DNA from: Palsa-504 sp963819785
GTDB lineage: Bacteria; Actinomycetota; Actinomycetes; Streptosporangiales; Streptosporangiaceae
DNA: 64,000 bases
Direction of reading: 5' to 3'
Assembly (NCBI GenBank): GCA_963819785.1
Contig: CAWFXW010000037.1
Coordinates: 1 to 64,000 of the forward strand
Part shown: piece by piece, positions 37,337-46,446 of the stretch
Layout of the letters: the number at the start of each line of letters is the position of its first letter
Numbering within the stretch: position 1 is the stretch's first letter
Made by a program: the position numbers and the translations under genes
Notes under the pieces: model-generated
What the model was told of the DNA's origin: nothing
The model's database searches: none
Seen by the model: only the letters and a program-made list of their open reading frames with translations

Positions 37337-38257
37337 TGAGCGCCGGATGGGTCGCGGGCAGCGTGCGGGCCAGGGCCCTGGTCCGCAGCCGGACGGATGC
37401 CGGGGTTGCGCGGCGCCTGGCCGCCTGCGGCTCGCTGGCCGACGCGCTGCACCTGCTGGCCGCCACGCCCTACGGCGCGAACATCCGCCGTGAGCTCCAC
37501 GCTGGCCGCGGCGCAGCATGAGGTGGCCGGGACCTTGCTGTGGGACCTGCGGGTGCTGGCCGGCTGGCTGCCCAGGGACGGCGTGCGGCTGACTACGGAC
37601 CCTCGGCGGCTGGTTCGAGATCGCGAACGTCGACGAGCTGCTCCAGTCGATCGCGGGCCTGGCCGGATGCCGAGTTCCGGCTCGGCGCCCTCGCCACGGC
37701 CTGGCCCCGGCTCGCCCAGGCGACGAGCACCGGCGAGCTGCGGACCGCTCTGGCCGCTTCGGCCTGGCAGGATCCGGGCCAGCAGACGGCACGGGCGATA
37801 CGCCTGGGCATGCGCGTGCGCTGGACGGCGCGGATCGCCGAGCTGGGTGATCCGGCCAGGACCTGGGCCGCGGGCGCGGCCGCGTTGCTGGTCGCCGGAG
37901 AGCGGTTCGCGGTGGGCCGCGCATTGGACCCCGCCATCATGGGCAGCGTCCTCAGCCTGCTCGGACCCGAGGCGCCCGCGCCGCCAGCCTGGACGAGATG
38001 GCCGCCGGCCTGCCGGCGCGGCCCGCTGGGTGCTCGCCGGGATCACCTCGCCGGACGACCTGTGGCGCGCGGAGACGGTCCTGATGGCCAGGGTGGAGCG
38101 GGACGGCCTGCGGCTGCTGCACGCACCCGGCCTGGACTCCGGGGTCGTGCTGGGTGCGGTCGCCGTCATGGCGTGCCACGCCTGGCGGATCCGCGCCGCG
38201 CTCGAACTCGCCGCGCGCGGCGGGACGCCCATGGAGGCATACGATGAGCTGGGCTGA
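37336..38257 (+). CDS. V/A-type ATPase subunit C (AC39 family), multiply frameshifted
   Basis: The central-stalk socket that couples rotor to the membrane ring. Recognisable parts across frames: VAGSVRARALVRSRTDAGVA, SLADALHLLAATPYGANIRR, TLLWDLRVLAGWLPRDGVR, RTLGGWFEIANVDELLQSI, FRLGALATAWPRLAQA, WAAGAAALLVAGERF, WVLAGITSPDDLWRAETVLM and the end MACHAWRIRAALELAARGG. Indels near 37,510, 37,605, 37,665 and 38,000 are needed. About 300 residues in total, as in the family. Confidence 0.65.
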
Positions 38258-39767
38258 TACTCGTGCCGGGGGCAGGCACCACGGCCCGTTCGGGATTATC
38301 CGCGGGATCGCCGGCCTCAGCTGGCCGGACCTGCCCGCGCCGGCCCGGATGAGGCGCGTCGCCGTGGTGGCAGCCGCCGATGGGCTGCGCGATGTACTGG
38401 TGCGGGTGGCGGACGCGGCGGCGGTGGAATTCGGGCCGCCCGTCGGCGAGACGGCCGCCCCGGCGCCCGCCGAGGGCGCGGCCACCGACGGCGAGGCAGC
38501 ACGCAGGCTGCGCCGTTCCGGTCATCCCGCCCCGGCGCCGCCCTGGTCGCGGCGCGGCCTGACCTGGACGCACTCGAGCGGGCCGGCCGCTACGATCTGC
38601 TGGCCGGGGAGGCCCAGCTGGAGGCCTACGCGGCCAGCGCGGTCCGGCGGCCCGGCGCGTGTGCGCTGGCCGGCTGGATGCCCGCCGGCCAGGTCGATAC
38701 CCTGGCGGCCAGCCTGGCCGGGGCCGGCGGCGCCGTCGTCCCGCTTCCCTTCCCGCGCGGCGCCGAGCCGCCCACGCTGCTGGCCGGACCGCCGGCCGAG
38801 CGCGCGCTGTCCCCCTGGTCCAGACGTACGGCACGGTACCGTACGCCGACGTCGACCCGACCTGGCTCGCCTGGGCGAGCTACGTGCTGATGTTCGGCAT
38901 GATGTTCGGCGACGCCGGAGAAGGCCTGATGCTGGTGGCGGCCGCGATGGCGCTGCGGGCGGGCTGGCCGCGGTGGGCCCGCCGGTTCCGGCAGGCATGG
39001 CTGTTCGTCGCGGGCGCCGGCGTGGCGGCCACCGGGTTCGGCGTGCTGTACGGGGAGTTCTTCGGGCCGACCGGCGTCGTGCCCGCGGTGTGGCTGAATC
39101 CGCTGGACCGTCCCGTCACGCCTTGCTGGTGGCCGCGGCCGGCCTGGGTGCGATCATGCTGGCCGGCGCGTACGCGCTCGGGACGGTCAACCGGTGGCGG
39201 GAGGGCGGCTGGGCGTCCGCGCTGTACGCGCCCTCGGGCGTCGCCGGCACGGCACTCTACCTCGGCGCCGGCCTGATCGGCGGCGGGTGGTACCTCCACC
39301 GGGACCCGATGCTCGTGGCGGGCGCGCTGGTCGCCGTGGCCGGGCTGGCACTGGCCGCGACCGGTTTCGTCGCCGGCGCCGGCGGCGGCGCGACCGGCTG
39401 GACGCAGGCCGTGGTGGAGCTCTTCGACCTGGTCGATTCGCATCGGCTCCAACGTGGTCTCGTTCACCAGGCTGGCCGCCTTCGGCCTGACTCATGCCGC
39501 GCTGAGCCTGCTGGTATGGGAGGGCACCCGTGCCCTGTGGCAGCGGGGCGGCGCGGCGAGCGTGGCCGCGGTCGTCGTGTTCGCGGCGGGAACCGCGCTG
39601 GCGTTCGGCCTGGAGGCGCTCGTCGCCGCCGTCCAGGCGCTGCGCCTGGAGTACTACGAGCTGTTCTCGCGGGTTTTCGTGACGCAGGGACGGCCGTTCA
39701 GGCCGTGGCACGTGCCGGCGGCGGCCAGCCCGCGGCCGACCCGACTGCAGAGGAGAAGAGCACATGA
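38244..39767 (+). CDS. V/A-type ATPase membrane subunit I (a-subunit), multiply frameshifted
   Basis: The ion-translocating stator. The cytoplasmic half starts PARMRRVAVVAAADGLRDVL. The membrane half has the family signature SYVLMFGMMFGDAGEGLMLV, VAATGFGVLYGEFFGPTG, helices around LLVAAAGLGAIMLAGAYAL and LVAVAGLALAATGFVAG, and the essential-Arg region VVRIGSNVVSFTRLAAFGLTHAAL. It ends LRLEYYELFSRVFVTQGRPF, also typical. About five indels (38,520, 38,815, 39,115, 39,435, 39,720) must be repaired. Its stop overlaps the K-subunit start (ATGA). Confidence 0.7.
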   Translation: MSWADTRAGGRHHGPFGIIRGIAGLSWPDLPAPARMRRVAVVAAADGLRDVLVRVADAAAVEFGPPVGETAAPAPAEGAATDGEAARRLRRSGHPAPAPPWSRRGLTWTHSSGPAATICWPGRPSWRPTRPARSGGPARVRWPAGCPPARSIPWRPAWPGPAAPSSRFPSRAAPSRPRCWPDRRPSARCPPGPDVRHGTVRRRRPDLARLGELRADVRHDVRRRRRRPDAGGGRDGAAGGLAAVGPPVPAGMAVRRGRRRGGHRVRRAVRGVLRADRRRARGVAESAGPSRHALLVAAAGLGAIMLAGAYALGTVNRWREGGWASALYAPSGVAGTALYLGAGLIGGGWYLHRDPMLVAGALVAVAGLALAATGFVAGAGGGATGWTQAVVELFDLVDSHRLQRGLVHQAGRLRPDSCRAEPAGMGGHPCPVAAGRRGERGRGRRVRGGNRAGVRPGGARRRRPGAAPGVLRAVLAGFRDAGTAVQAVARAGGGQPAADPTAEEKST

Positions 39768-40231
39768 ACGTTGCCTGGATAGCCGGAGTGCCGCTGATCG
39801 CCCTGGCCGCGCTGCTCGCGCGCGTCGTGGCGCGGCGAGGCCGGACCGGGATGATCATCCTCGCCGGGATCGGCGGCGTGCTCATGGTCGGCGCCCTGGT
39901 GCTGCTGGTCGCCGCGCTCACCGCCCGGCCAGCGGGCGCCGCCACCGGCCCAGCCGCCGTCGCGGGCGCCAGGGCGGCGGCCACGGCCGTATCCACCGTG
40001 GCCGCCACGACAGCGCCGGCCAGTTCGGCGGCGCTGCTCGGCGCGGCGATCGCGGTCGCCGGCTCGACCATCGGTGCCGGCATCGCGGTCGCGTACGCCG
40101 GAGCCGCGGCGCTGGCCGCCATGAGCGAGCGGCCCGAGGTGTTCGGCCGCGCCATGGTCATCGTCGGCCTCGCCGAGGGAATCGCGATCTACGGCCTGAT
40201 CATCGGGGTCATCCTGATCGGGAAGGCGTGA
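39764..40231 (+). CDS. V/A-type ATPase rotor subunit K (proteolipid)
   Basis: 155 residues, intact. The second half is a standard c/K hairpin: LLGAAIAVAGSTIGAGIAVAYA, polar loop MSERPEVFGRAM, and VIVGLAEGIAIYGLIIGVIL with the ion-carrying Glu. The first half adds two more predicted helices (IAGVPLIALAALLARVV; MIILAGIGGVLMVGALVLLV) and an Ala/Thr-rich linker, with no carboxylate. No Na+-site Gln/Thr pattern is visible in the conserved helix, so H+ is more likely than Na+. One carboxylate per four helices would favour ATP-driven pumping. Confidence 0.85.
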   Translation: MNVAWIAGVPLIALAALLARVVARRGRTGMIILAGIGGVLMVGALVLLVAALTARPAGAATGPAAVAGARAAATAVSTVAATTAPASSAALLGAAIAVAGSTIGAGIAVAYAGAAALAAMSERPEVFGRAMVIVGLAEGIAIYGLIIGVILIGKA

Positions 40232-40237
40232 GCGGCG

Positions 40238-40467
40238 ATGGCCAGGGCCGCGGTCATCGGGGAGGCAGTGCGTACCGCGGGCTTCGCCCTGGCCGGGGCG
40301 CGTCGTGACCACGGCGGAAACCGCGGAGGAGACCCGGGCGGCCTGGCGCGCGCTGCCCGCCGACATCGCGGTGCTGATCCTGACCCCCCATGCGGCGGGC
40401 TGGCTCGGCGACCCCCCGGCACTCGCCGGCCGCGCCCGGCGTGCTGGTCGTGGTGATGCCGGAATGA
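40238..40467 (+). CDS. V/A-type ATPase subunit F, frameshifted
   Basis: A small Rossmann-like regulator on the rotor shaft, about 76 residues. MARAAVIGEAVRTAGFALAGA is continued after an indel near 40,302 by RVVTAETAEETRAAWRALP, then DIAVLILTPHAAGWLGD, and after another near 40,435 by PGVLVVVMPE and TGA. The stop overlaps the E-subunit start (ATGA). Confidence 0.7.
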
Positions 40468-40997
40468 CCGGCCACGACACCGGCATCGCGGGCACGGAAC
40501 AGGCCGCCGCCCCGGTCCGCGCGTACCTGCTGGCCGGCGCCCGGGCCGAGGCGGACCGCATCCTCGGCCAGGCCCGCAGCCAGGCCGACCAGGCGCTGCG
40601 GCAGGCGCGAAGCGACGCGGAGCAGGCCGTCCGGCAGGCCCGGGCCGAGGGCGAGGCGCAAGCCGCCCCGGCCGCCGCGGCCGAACGCGCGCGGGGCCGG
40701 GAGCGGGCCAGGTCGACCGTGCTCGGCGCGCAGCGCCAGGCCTGCGAGAACCTGCGCGCGCAGGTCCTGGCCGCGGCCGACGGCCTGCGGGACGAACCGG
40801 ATTACGATCGGCTGATGGCCGGGCTCAGCGCGCTGGCCACGAGCGCCGCCGGGCCCGGCGCGACCGTCACCGCGGATCCGGCCGGGGGGGTGGTGGCGCG
40901 GTCCGGTCGCGCCGTCGTGGACTGCTCGCTGCCCAGGCTCGCGAGCCTGGCTGTCGACGAGCTGGGTGACCAGGTGCGTGAGCTATGGGCGTCATGA
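40464..40997 (+). CDS. V/A-type ATPase peripheral-stalk subunit E
   Basis: 177 residues, intact. A long coiled coil (YLLAGARAEADRILGQARSQ, DQALRQARSDAEQAVRQARAE) is followed by a globular C-terminal part (DYDRLMAGLSALATSAAGPG, GGVVARSGRAVVDCSLPRLA, DELGDQVRELW), as in NtpE/AtpE-type proteins. It pairs with the G/H-like subunit encoded first in the operon. The stop overlaps the A-subunit ATG. Confidence 0.8.
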   Translation: MTGHDTGIAGTEQAAAPVRAYLLAGARAEADRILGQARSQADQALRQARSDAEQAVRQARAEGEAQAAPAAAAERARGRERARSTVLGAQRQACENLRAQVLAAADGLRDEPDYDRLMAGLSALATSAAGPGATVTADPAGGVVARSGRAVVDCSLPRLASLAVDELGDQVRELWAS

Positions 40998-42740
40998 GCC
41001 CGGCGGCGGCGCGGGTCGCCAGGGTAAACGGGCCGCTGGTGGAGGTGACCGGGCTGGCGGACGCGGCGATGTACGACGTCGTCGAGCTCGGCGAGCACCG
41101 CCTCCCGGGCGAAATCGTCGCCATCCGCGGCGACGTGGTGACGGTCCAGGCTTACGAGTACACCGGAGGCCTGGCCCCCGGCCATCCAGCCGCCTCACGC
41201 GGCGAGCCGCTCTCGGCCCGGCTGGGGCCGCATCTGCTCGGCGGCATCTTCGACGGCCTGCTCCGCCCGCTCAGCGGGGCACCCGTCTGGCTCGAACCCG
41301 GCGGCTCCTTCGCCGATGCCGCCGCCCCGGAGTACGAGTTCACCCCGGAGACGGAGACGGGAGCCGTCCTCGGCGAGGGCGCCAGCCTGGGGACGGTGGC
41401 GGTCCCCGGCGGTATCGGGTACCGGGTGCTGGTGCCGCCCGGACCGGGCGGCGTGGTCGAGAAAATGCGCGAGGCCGGACCTGTGGCCGCCGACGCGGTG
41501 ATCGCGACCGTGGCGGGCATGGACGTGCGCATGACGTCATCCTGGCCGGTGCGGCGGCCCCGGCCCTACCGGCGCCGGCTCGACGCGGGGCCGCCGCTGC
41601 TGACCGGGCAGCGCGTGGTTGACCTGCTGTTTCCGGTGGCCAAGGGAGGCAGCTGCGCCGTGCCCGGGGGGTTCGGCACCGGCAAGACCGTGCTGCTGCA
41701 GCAGATCACGAAGTGGTGCGACGCGGACGTGATCGTGTACGTCGGCTGCGGTGAGCGCGGCAACGAGCTCGCCGACATGCTGTCCGAACTGGCCGAGCTC
41801 GACGATCCGCGCAGCGGCGGCAAGCTGTCCGCCAGGACCGTGGTCATCGCGAACACGTCCAACATGCCGATGATGGCGCGCGAGGCCAGTATCTACAGCG
41901 CCGCCTGCGTCGCGGAGCACTTCAGGGACATGGGCCTGGACGTGGTGGTGGTCGCCGACTCCACCTCGCGCTGGGCGGAGGCGTTGCGCGAGTTCGCGTC
42001 GCGCAACGGGGAGCTCCCGGCCGAGGAGGGCTACCCGGCCAGCCTGGCCTCCGCCCTGGCCGCGTTCTACGAGCGGTCCGGACGGGTCCGCACCAGCGGC
42101 GGGAACGAGGGTTCGGTGACCATTCTCGGCGCGGTATCGCCGGCTGGCGGTGACATGACCGAACCGGTCACCGCCTACACGCAGCGTTTCGTCCGCGGCC
42201 TGTGGACGCTGGACCGCGACCTCGCCTACGCCCGCCACTACCCGGCCCTCTCCTGGTCCGGGTCGTTCTCCCGGGATGTCGCGGCGGTCGCCGCCTGGCA
42301 CGCCGCCGCGGGCGACGCCGGCTGGGCGGAACGCCGGAGCCCGGCTGGCCGCGCTGCTGGCCGAGGCCGACCGGATCGGCTCGCTGGCCGAGTTGATGGG
42401 CGCCGCCGCCCTGCCGCCCCGGGAGCGCGCCACGCTGGTGGCGGGCCGGCTGATCAGGGAGGGCCTGCTGCAGCAGAGCGCGCTCAGCCCGGTCGACGCC
42501 AAGTGCGGCGTCACCCGGGCCGCCGCACTGGCCGACGCGGTCCTGCTGGTCGCCGGGCGCTGCCTGGAACTGGCCGCCGCCGGGGTCGCCCCGGCGGAGA
42601 TCGAGGACCAGGACTTCTCCCCCGTCCTGCGGGCCAGGGAGGAAGCCGCGACGCCGGACGCCGTGACCGCCAGGGCGCGGGACGTGCTCGGCCGCCTCGA
42701 CGAGCTATCGCGGGCCGGCCAGGATGGGGTGATGGCATGA
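40994..42740 (+). CDS. atpA: V/A-type ATPase catalytic subunit A, one frameshift
   Basis: The ATP-hydrolysing subunit, about 580 residues. VARVNGPLVEVTGLADAAMYD starts the barrel. The family-specific non-homologous region follows (LLGGIFDGLLRPLSG). Walker A is GGFGTGKTVLLQQITKW, the catalytic Glu is in YVGCGERGNELADML, and Walker B is LDVVVVADSTSRWAEALRE. VTILGAVSPAGGDMTEPVT and YPALSWSGSFSR follow. An indel near 42,345 separates the C-terminal helical domain (AALLAEADRIGSLAELMG, AGRLIREGLLQQSALSPVD). I chose ATG 40,994 for its ATGA overlap; ATG 40,985 is an alternative. Confidence 0.88.
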
Positions 42741-44123
42741 CCAGCTGGGCGCGGCCGGAGTACACCGAGATCGCGGAGCTGCGCGGTCCGCTGCTGGTCG
42801 TGCGCGGCGTCGACGGCGTGGGCTGGGACGAGTTCGCGGAGATCCGGATGGGGGACGGGCAGATACGGCACGGGCTGGTCCTGGAGGCCGACCGCGACCT
42901 GGCGGTCGTGCAGGTGCTCGAGGGCACCGGGGGCATGCGGACGACCGCGACCCGGGTGGCGTTCAGCGGCAGCCCGCTGCGGATCCCGGTGGGGACCGGA
43001 TGGCTCGGCCGGGTGTGCGATGGCCGGGGGGACCCGCTGGACGGCGGGCCGCCGGTCACCGGCGAGATCACCATGCCGGTGGCCGGCGCCCCGATCAACC
43101 CCGTCCTGCGCGAGCCGCCCGCCGACCCGGTGCTGACCGGCATCTCGGTGATCGACGCGCTCACGACGCTGGTGCGCGGGCAGAAGCTGCCCGTCTTCTC
43201 CGTGGCAGGCCTGCCGCACCTGGAACTGGCCGCGCAGCTGGCCGCGCAGGCGTCGGCCGGCGGCGAGCCGTTCTGCGTGGTGTTCGCGGCGATGGGCCTG
43301 ACCCACGCCGACGCCGCGGCCGTCCGCACCGTGCTGGAGGAGCGCTCCGCAGCGGGCGAGCTCGCGCTGCTGCTGAACCTCGCGGACGACCCGGTCATCG
43401 AGCGGATCCTGACGCCGCGGCTGGCGCTCACCGTGGCGGAACGGCTCGCGTTCACGCTCGGGCGGCACGTGCTCGTCGTCATGGCCGACATGACCAGCTA
43501 CTGCGAGGCGCTGCGCGAGGTGTCCGCGGCCCGCGGCGAGGTACCCGCCCGCCGGGCCTATCCCGGCTACCTCTACAGCGACCTGGCCTCGCTGTACGAG
43601 CGCTGCGGCCGCATCCGGGGCCGGCCGGGCTCGGTGACGGTGGTGCCGGTGCTGACCATGCCGGCCGGCGACATCACCCACCCGGTCCCCGACCTCACCG
43701 GCTACATCACCGAAGGGCAGATCGTGCTGTCCCCGGAGATCCACGCGCGCGGGGTGTACCCGCCGGTGGACGCGCTGTCCTCGCTGTCCAGGCTGATGCG
43801 GCACGGCGCGGGCCCGGGGCGCACCCGGGACGACCACCTGGACGTGGCCGCGCAGATCCTGGCCGCGCTCGCCGCCGCGCGGCGCGCCCGCGAGCTGGCC
43901 GAACTGGTCGGCAGCGCCGCCCTGACCCCGCTCGACCAGCAGTACCTCCGGCTCGAGGCCGCGTTCGAGGCGCAGCTGGAGAACCAGGGGCCCGCGGAGA
44001 AGCGCGATCTCCAGGAGACGCCTGGCGCGGGCCTGGCAGGTGCTGGCCGCGCTGCCGCGCCGCCAGCTGACCATGCTGCCGGCGGGGATGCTGGACGCCT
44101 GGTATCCCGGCGGCGACCCGTGA
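42737..44123 (+). CDS. atpB: V/A-type ATPase subunit B, frameshift near the end
   Basis: The non-catalytic nucleotide-binding partner of A, about 462 residues. PEYTEIAELRGPLLVVRGVD starts the protein. The degenerate P-loop is FSVAGLPHLELAAQLAAQA, as expected for V-type B. VVFAAMGLTHADAAAVRTVLEE, LNLADDPVIERILTPRLALT, VVMADMTSYCEALREVSAARG, YPGYLYSDLASLYERCGRI and TMPAGDITHPVPDLTGYITEGQI follow. An indel near 44,005 precedes RLARAWQVLAALPRRQLTML and TGA. The stop overlaps the GTG of subunit D. Confidence 0.88.
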
Positions 44124-44743
44124 GCGGGCCGGGATTCACCGTGCCGCCGGGCCGGGCCGGGCGGCTCTGGCTGACCCGGCGGCTGGCGGTGGCCCGGCGC
44201 GGCGCCGACCTGCTCGACCGCAAGCACCGGATCCTCATGGCGGAAACGGCCCGGCGGCGGGATGTCGCGGCGCGGACGGCCGCGGACTGGGACCGGTGCT
44301 GCGCCGACGCCGAGCGGTGGCTGCTCCGGGCCTCGATGCTGGGCGGCGAGCGGGCGATCAGGCTGGGGGCCGCCGGTTCCGCCGCGGACGTGACGATCTC
44401 CTACGGCGTGACCATGGGCGTCCGGCATCCGGACGCCGCCACCTGCCGGGTCCCGGCGTCCGCGAGCTGGGACGGTCCGGCGCTGACCGCGGCGCGGGAG
44501 GCCCACGGCCGCGCGCTCGAGGCGGCGGTCAGGCACGCCGCCGCGGCCGGGGCGCTGCGGGCCGTCGAGGCCGAGGCGCTCGCCACCCGGTACCGGCTCC
44601 GTGCCGTCAGGAACCGCTGGATTCCGCGCCTGGAGCAGGCGCTGGCCGACGTGACGCTCGCCCTGGAAGAGCAGGAGCTCGCCGACGCCGCCCGGCTGCG
44701 CCTGGCCGTCAGTCCAGAGCGGCGCCGGCGGCAGGCTCGGTGA
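44120..44743 (+). CDS. V/A-type ATPase rotor-shaft subunit D
   Basis: 207 residues, intact. The N-terminal helix of the shaft (TRRLAVARRGADLLDRKHRIL) and the C-terminal helix (YRLRAVRNRWIPRLEQALAD, TLALEEQELADAARLRLA) are both typical of V-type D. The stretch between is longer and Ala-rich. Starts GTG inside the B-subunit stop (GTGA). Last gene of the operon; its end overlaps that of the convergent CBS-BON gene by 35 nt. Confidence 0.8.
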   Translation: MSGPGFTVPPGRAGRLWLTRRLAVARRGADLLDRKHRILMAETARRRDVAARTAADWDRCCADAERWLLRASMLGGERAIRLGAAGSAADVTISYGVTMGVRHPDAATCRVPASASWDGPALTAAREAHGRALEAAVRHAAAAGALRAVEAEALATRYRLRAVRNRWIPRLEQALADVTLALEEQELADAARLRLAVSPERRRRQAR

Positions 44744-45632
44744 GCTCTGCGGCGTCATCGGCCTGGTCACCGAGCCGGTTGGAGACGTCGATCACCCCGT
44801 CCACGTTCCAGATCAGCCGGATCGCGGCCGGGATGAGCTCCCGGTCCTCCGCCGATTCGGGGTGGCCGGTGAGGATGACGACGCCGTCGCGGACGGTTGC
44901 CGTGACGCTGCCCGGATCGGCCGGCAGCACGTCGTCCAGCAACGCGCGGACGTGCTCGGCGACCTGGTTGTCCGGCCGCAGGAAGACGCTCAGCAGGTCA
45001 CGTCGGGTGACGATGCCGAGCAGCCGGCCGTCTTCGCCGACGACCGGCAGGCGGCGGATGTGACGGTTGGTCATGAGCTGCGCTGCTCGCGGGATTGTCG
45101 CGTCCGGGTAGATGGTCACCGCCGGGGCGCTCATCAGCGCACCCGCGGTAAGCCCCCAGTGCACCCGGCGAAGCGGACGGCGCCACCGGCCGGTGGCGTT
45201 CGCGTCCATCCGGGCCCGGCGGACCTCTTCATCCTCCAGCGCCAGCAGATCGGCCTCGGACACCACGCCCGCGACGCGGCGCCCCATCGTCAGCACGGGC
45301 ACGCCGCTGATCCGGCGCTCGGTGAGCATCCGGACGATATCGCTGAACGGGGTGAGTCGATCCACCGTCACGACCCTTTTCGTCATCACGTCCCTGACCC
45401 GGGGGACATGCCGGACCGCGGGCTGCCGGCCGTCGTCTTCCCGCACCCGACGTATACCCACCGCGGCCGTGGCCCCACCCGGAGCCGCCCGCTGCTGGAC
45501 CCTGACCTGCTCCTCGACCGCCTCGAGCGCGCGGATCACATCGGGGCGTGCCGCCCTGCCGTGCAGGGAATCGTAATATGCAGCACCCAGATGCCGGAGC
45601 ATGGCATCGAGGTGCATATCGGTACGAGTCAT
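44709..45632 (-). CDS. CBS-pair plus BON domain protein
   Basis: 307 residues. Two CBS motifs: VRDVMTKRVVTVDRLTPFSD through SGVPVLTMGRRVAGVVSEADLL, and GALMSAPAVTIYPDATIPRA through RLPVVGEDGRLLGIVTRRDLL. These usually bind adenosyl nucleotides. The BON domain is VTATVRDGVVILTGHPESAED then LIWNVDGVIDVSNRL, which may contact lipid. I chose MTRTDMHLDAM as the start because GGGAG precedes it; the ATG 18 nt upstream has no ribosome site. CBS proteins are frequent in actinomycete dormancy regulons. A weak DosR-like box lies 85 nt upstream. Confidence 0.85.
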   Translation of the reverse strand: MTRTDMHLDAMLRHLGAAYYDSLHGRAARPDVIRALEAVEEQVRVQQRAAPGGATAAVGIRRVREDDGRQPAVRHVPRVRDVMTKRVVTVDRLTPFSDIVRMLTERRISGVPVLTMGRRVAGVVSEADLLALEDEEVRRARMDANATGRWRRPLRRVHWGLTAGALMSAPAVTIYPDATIPRAAQLMTNRHIRRLPVVGEDGRLLGIVTRRDLLSVFLRPDNQVAEHVRALLDDVLPADPGSVTATVRDGVVILTGHPESAEDRELIPAAIRLIWNVDGVIDVSNRLGDQADDAAELTEPAAGAALD

Positions 45633-45716
45633 GATGGTAACTCCCGCCATCGAGACGACAAGTCAAGCGTTCCTCCGTGTGCCCGGACGCGTTAGCGCCA
45701 GACGTCCCGGCTGTGA

Positions 45717-45727
45717 GGACCTTTGTC
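45717..45727 (-). promoter_or_regulatory. Weak DosR-like box upstream of the CBS-BON gene
   Basis: GGACCTTTGTC (plus strand), with mismatches at the outer positions, 85 nt upstream of the CBS-BON start. Confidence 0.25.
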
Positions 45728-45737
45728 ACCCGCTCGG

Positions 45738-46436
45738 TCAGCTGGGCATCTTGACGGCGATTCCGCCCGGCGGATCCTGAACCACCAGGACCTGGCCGCC
45801 ATCTTCGAGTGTCCGGCTGACCATCTCCTCGATGAGGTCGGGCACCGGCAGGGCCGCGGTTCCCCAGTCGGGACAGCAGTCGGCGGCCAGGCCCAGCGCG
45901 CCGCAGCGTCCGCATTCGTAGCCCGGAATCAGCCCGTCGAACGGGACCGCCAGGGTCTCCACCGCGCCGGCGTTGACCGCGGCCACGCAGGCGGGCAGGC
46001 CGATGGCGGTCATCGCGCCTGGCTCGGCCGAGATCTCCGCGGCCAGCCGCAGGGAGGAGGACTGCAGCGCGGCCAGAAGCGGCCGGATGTGCAGCCTGAT
46101 GCCCAGCACCGCCAGCTCCGGCGACGTCTCGGGCGCCTCTGGCAGCCCGACGACCTCCAGCAGGCCGACCTCGGCGCAGACAAAGACGGCCACCGGATGG
46201 CCCAGCCAGTCGGGTCCGGCCAACGCCGCCTCATCCCGCGCCGAACGCCGGTCCTCCTCGCGGAGTTGCCCGGCCGGGCCGGCGGCACGCACCGCCGCCG
46301 CGACGAGTTCATCCACCCGTCCCGGCAGACCCGGTAGCTGCACGGGAGACCGCGGAACGTTCAGGTACACCGACAGCACGACCGGCTCCACCGTGTGGAC
46401 CCGGCCGAGCTTGTCGACTTCCGCGAGAGTGATCAT
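45738..46436 (-). CDS. baeRF-family (Rv2629-like) protein, short form
   Basis: Bacterial archaeo-eukaryotic release-factor-like protein, 232 residues. The N-terminus (LGRVHTVEPVVLSVYLNVPR, DWLGHPVAVFVCAEVGLLEVV, LGIRLHIRPLLAALQ) and C-terminus (AVNAGAVETLAVPFDGLIPG, the zinc-knuckle-like YECGRCGALGLAADCCPDWG, VPDLIEEMVSRTLEDGGQVLVV) match the family. Full-length members are, from memory, 350-380 residues, so about 120-140 middle residues are missing between LLAALQ and AGAVETL. The frame is open across the deletion. M. tuberculosis Rv2629 is DosR-regulated. Lies 10 nt downstream of the DUF1918 gene in one operon. Confidence 0.7.
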   Translation of the reverse strand: MITLAEVDKLGRVHTVEPVVLSVYLNVPRSPVQLPGLPGRVDELVAAAVRAAGPAGQLREEDRRSARDEAALAGPDWLGHPVAVFVCAEVGLLEVVGLPEAPETSPELAVLGIRLHIRPLLAALQSSSLRLAAEISAEPGAMTAIGLPACVAAVNAGAVETLAVPFDGLIPGYECGRCGALGLAADCCPDWGTAALPVPDLIEEMVSRTLEDGGQVLVVQDPPGGIAVKMPS

Positions 46437-46446
46437 GACGTGTCCG

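Noticed and set aside
41537..44770. A 1,077-codon open frame on the minus strand
   Set aside because: Antisense to V-type ATPase A, B and D with clear Walker and catalytic motifs; the product is Arg/Gly/Pro-rich without domains.
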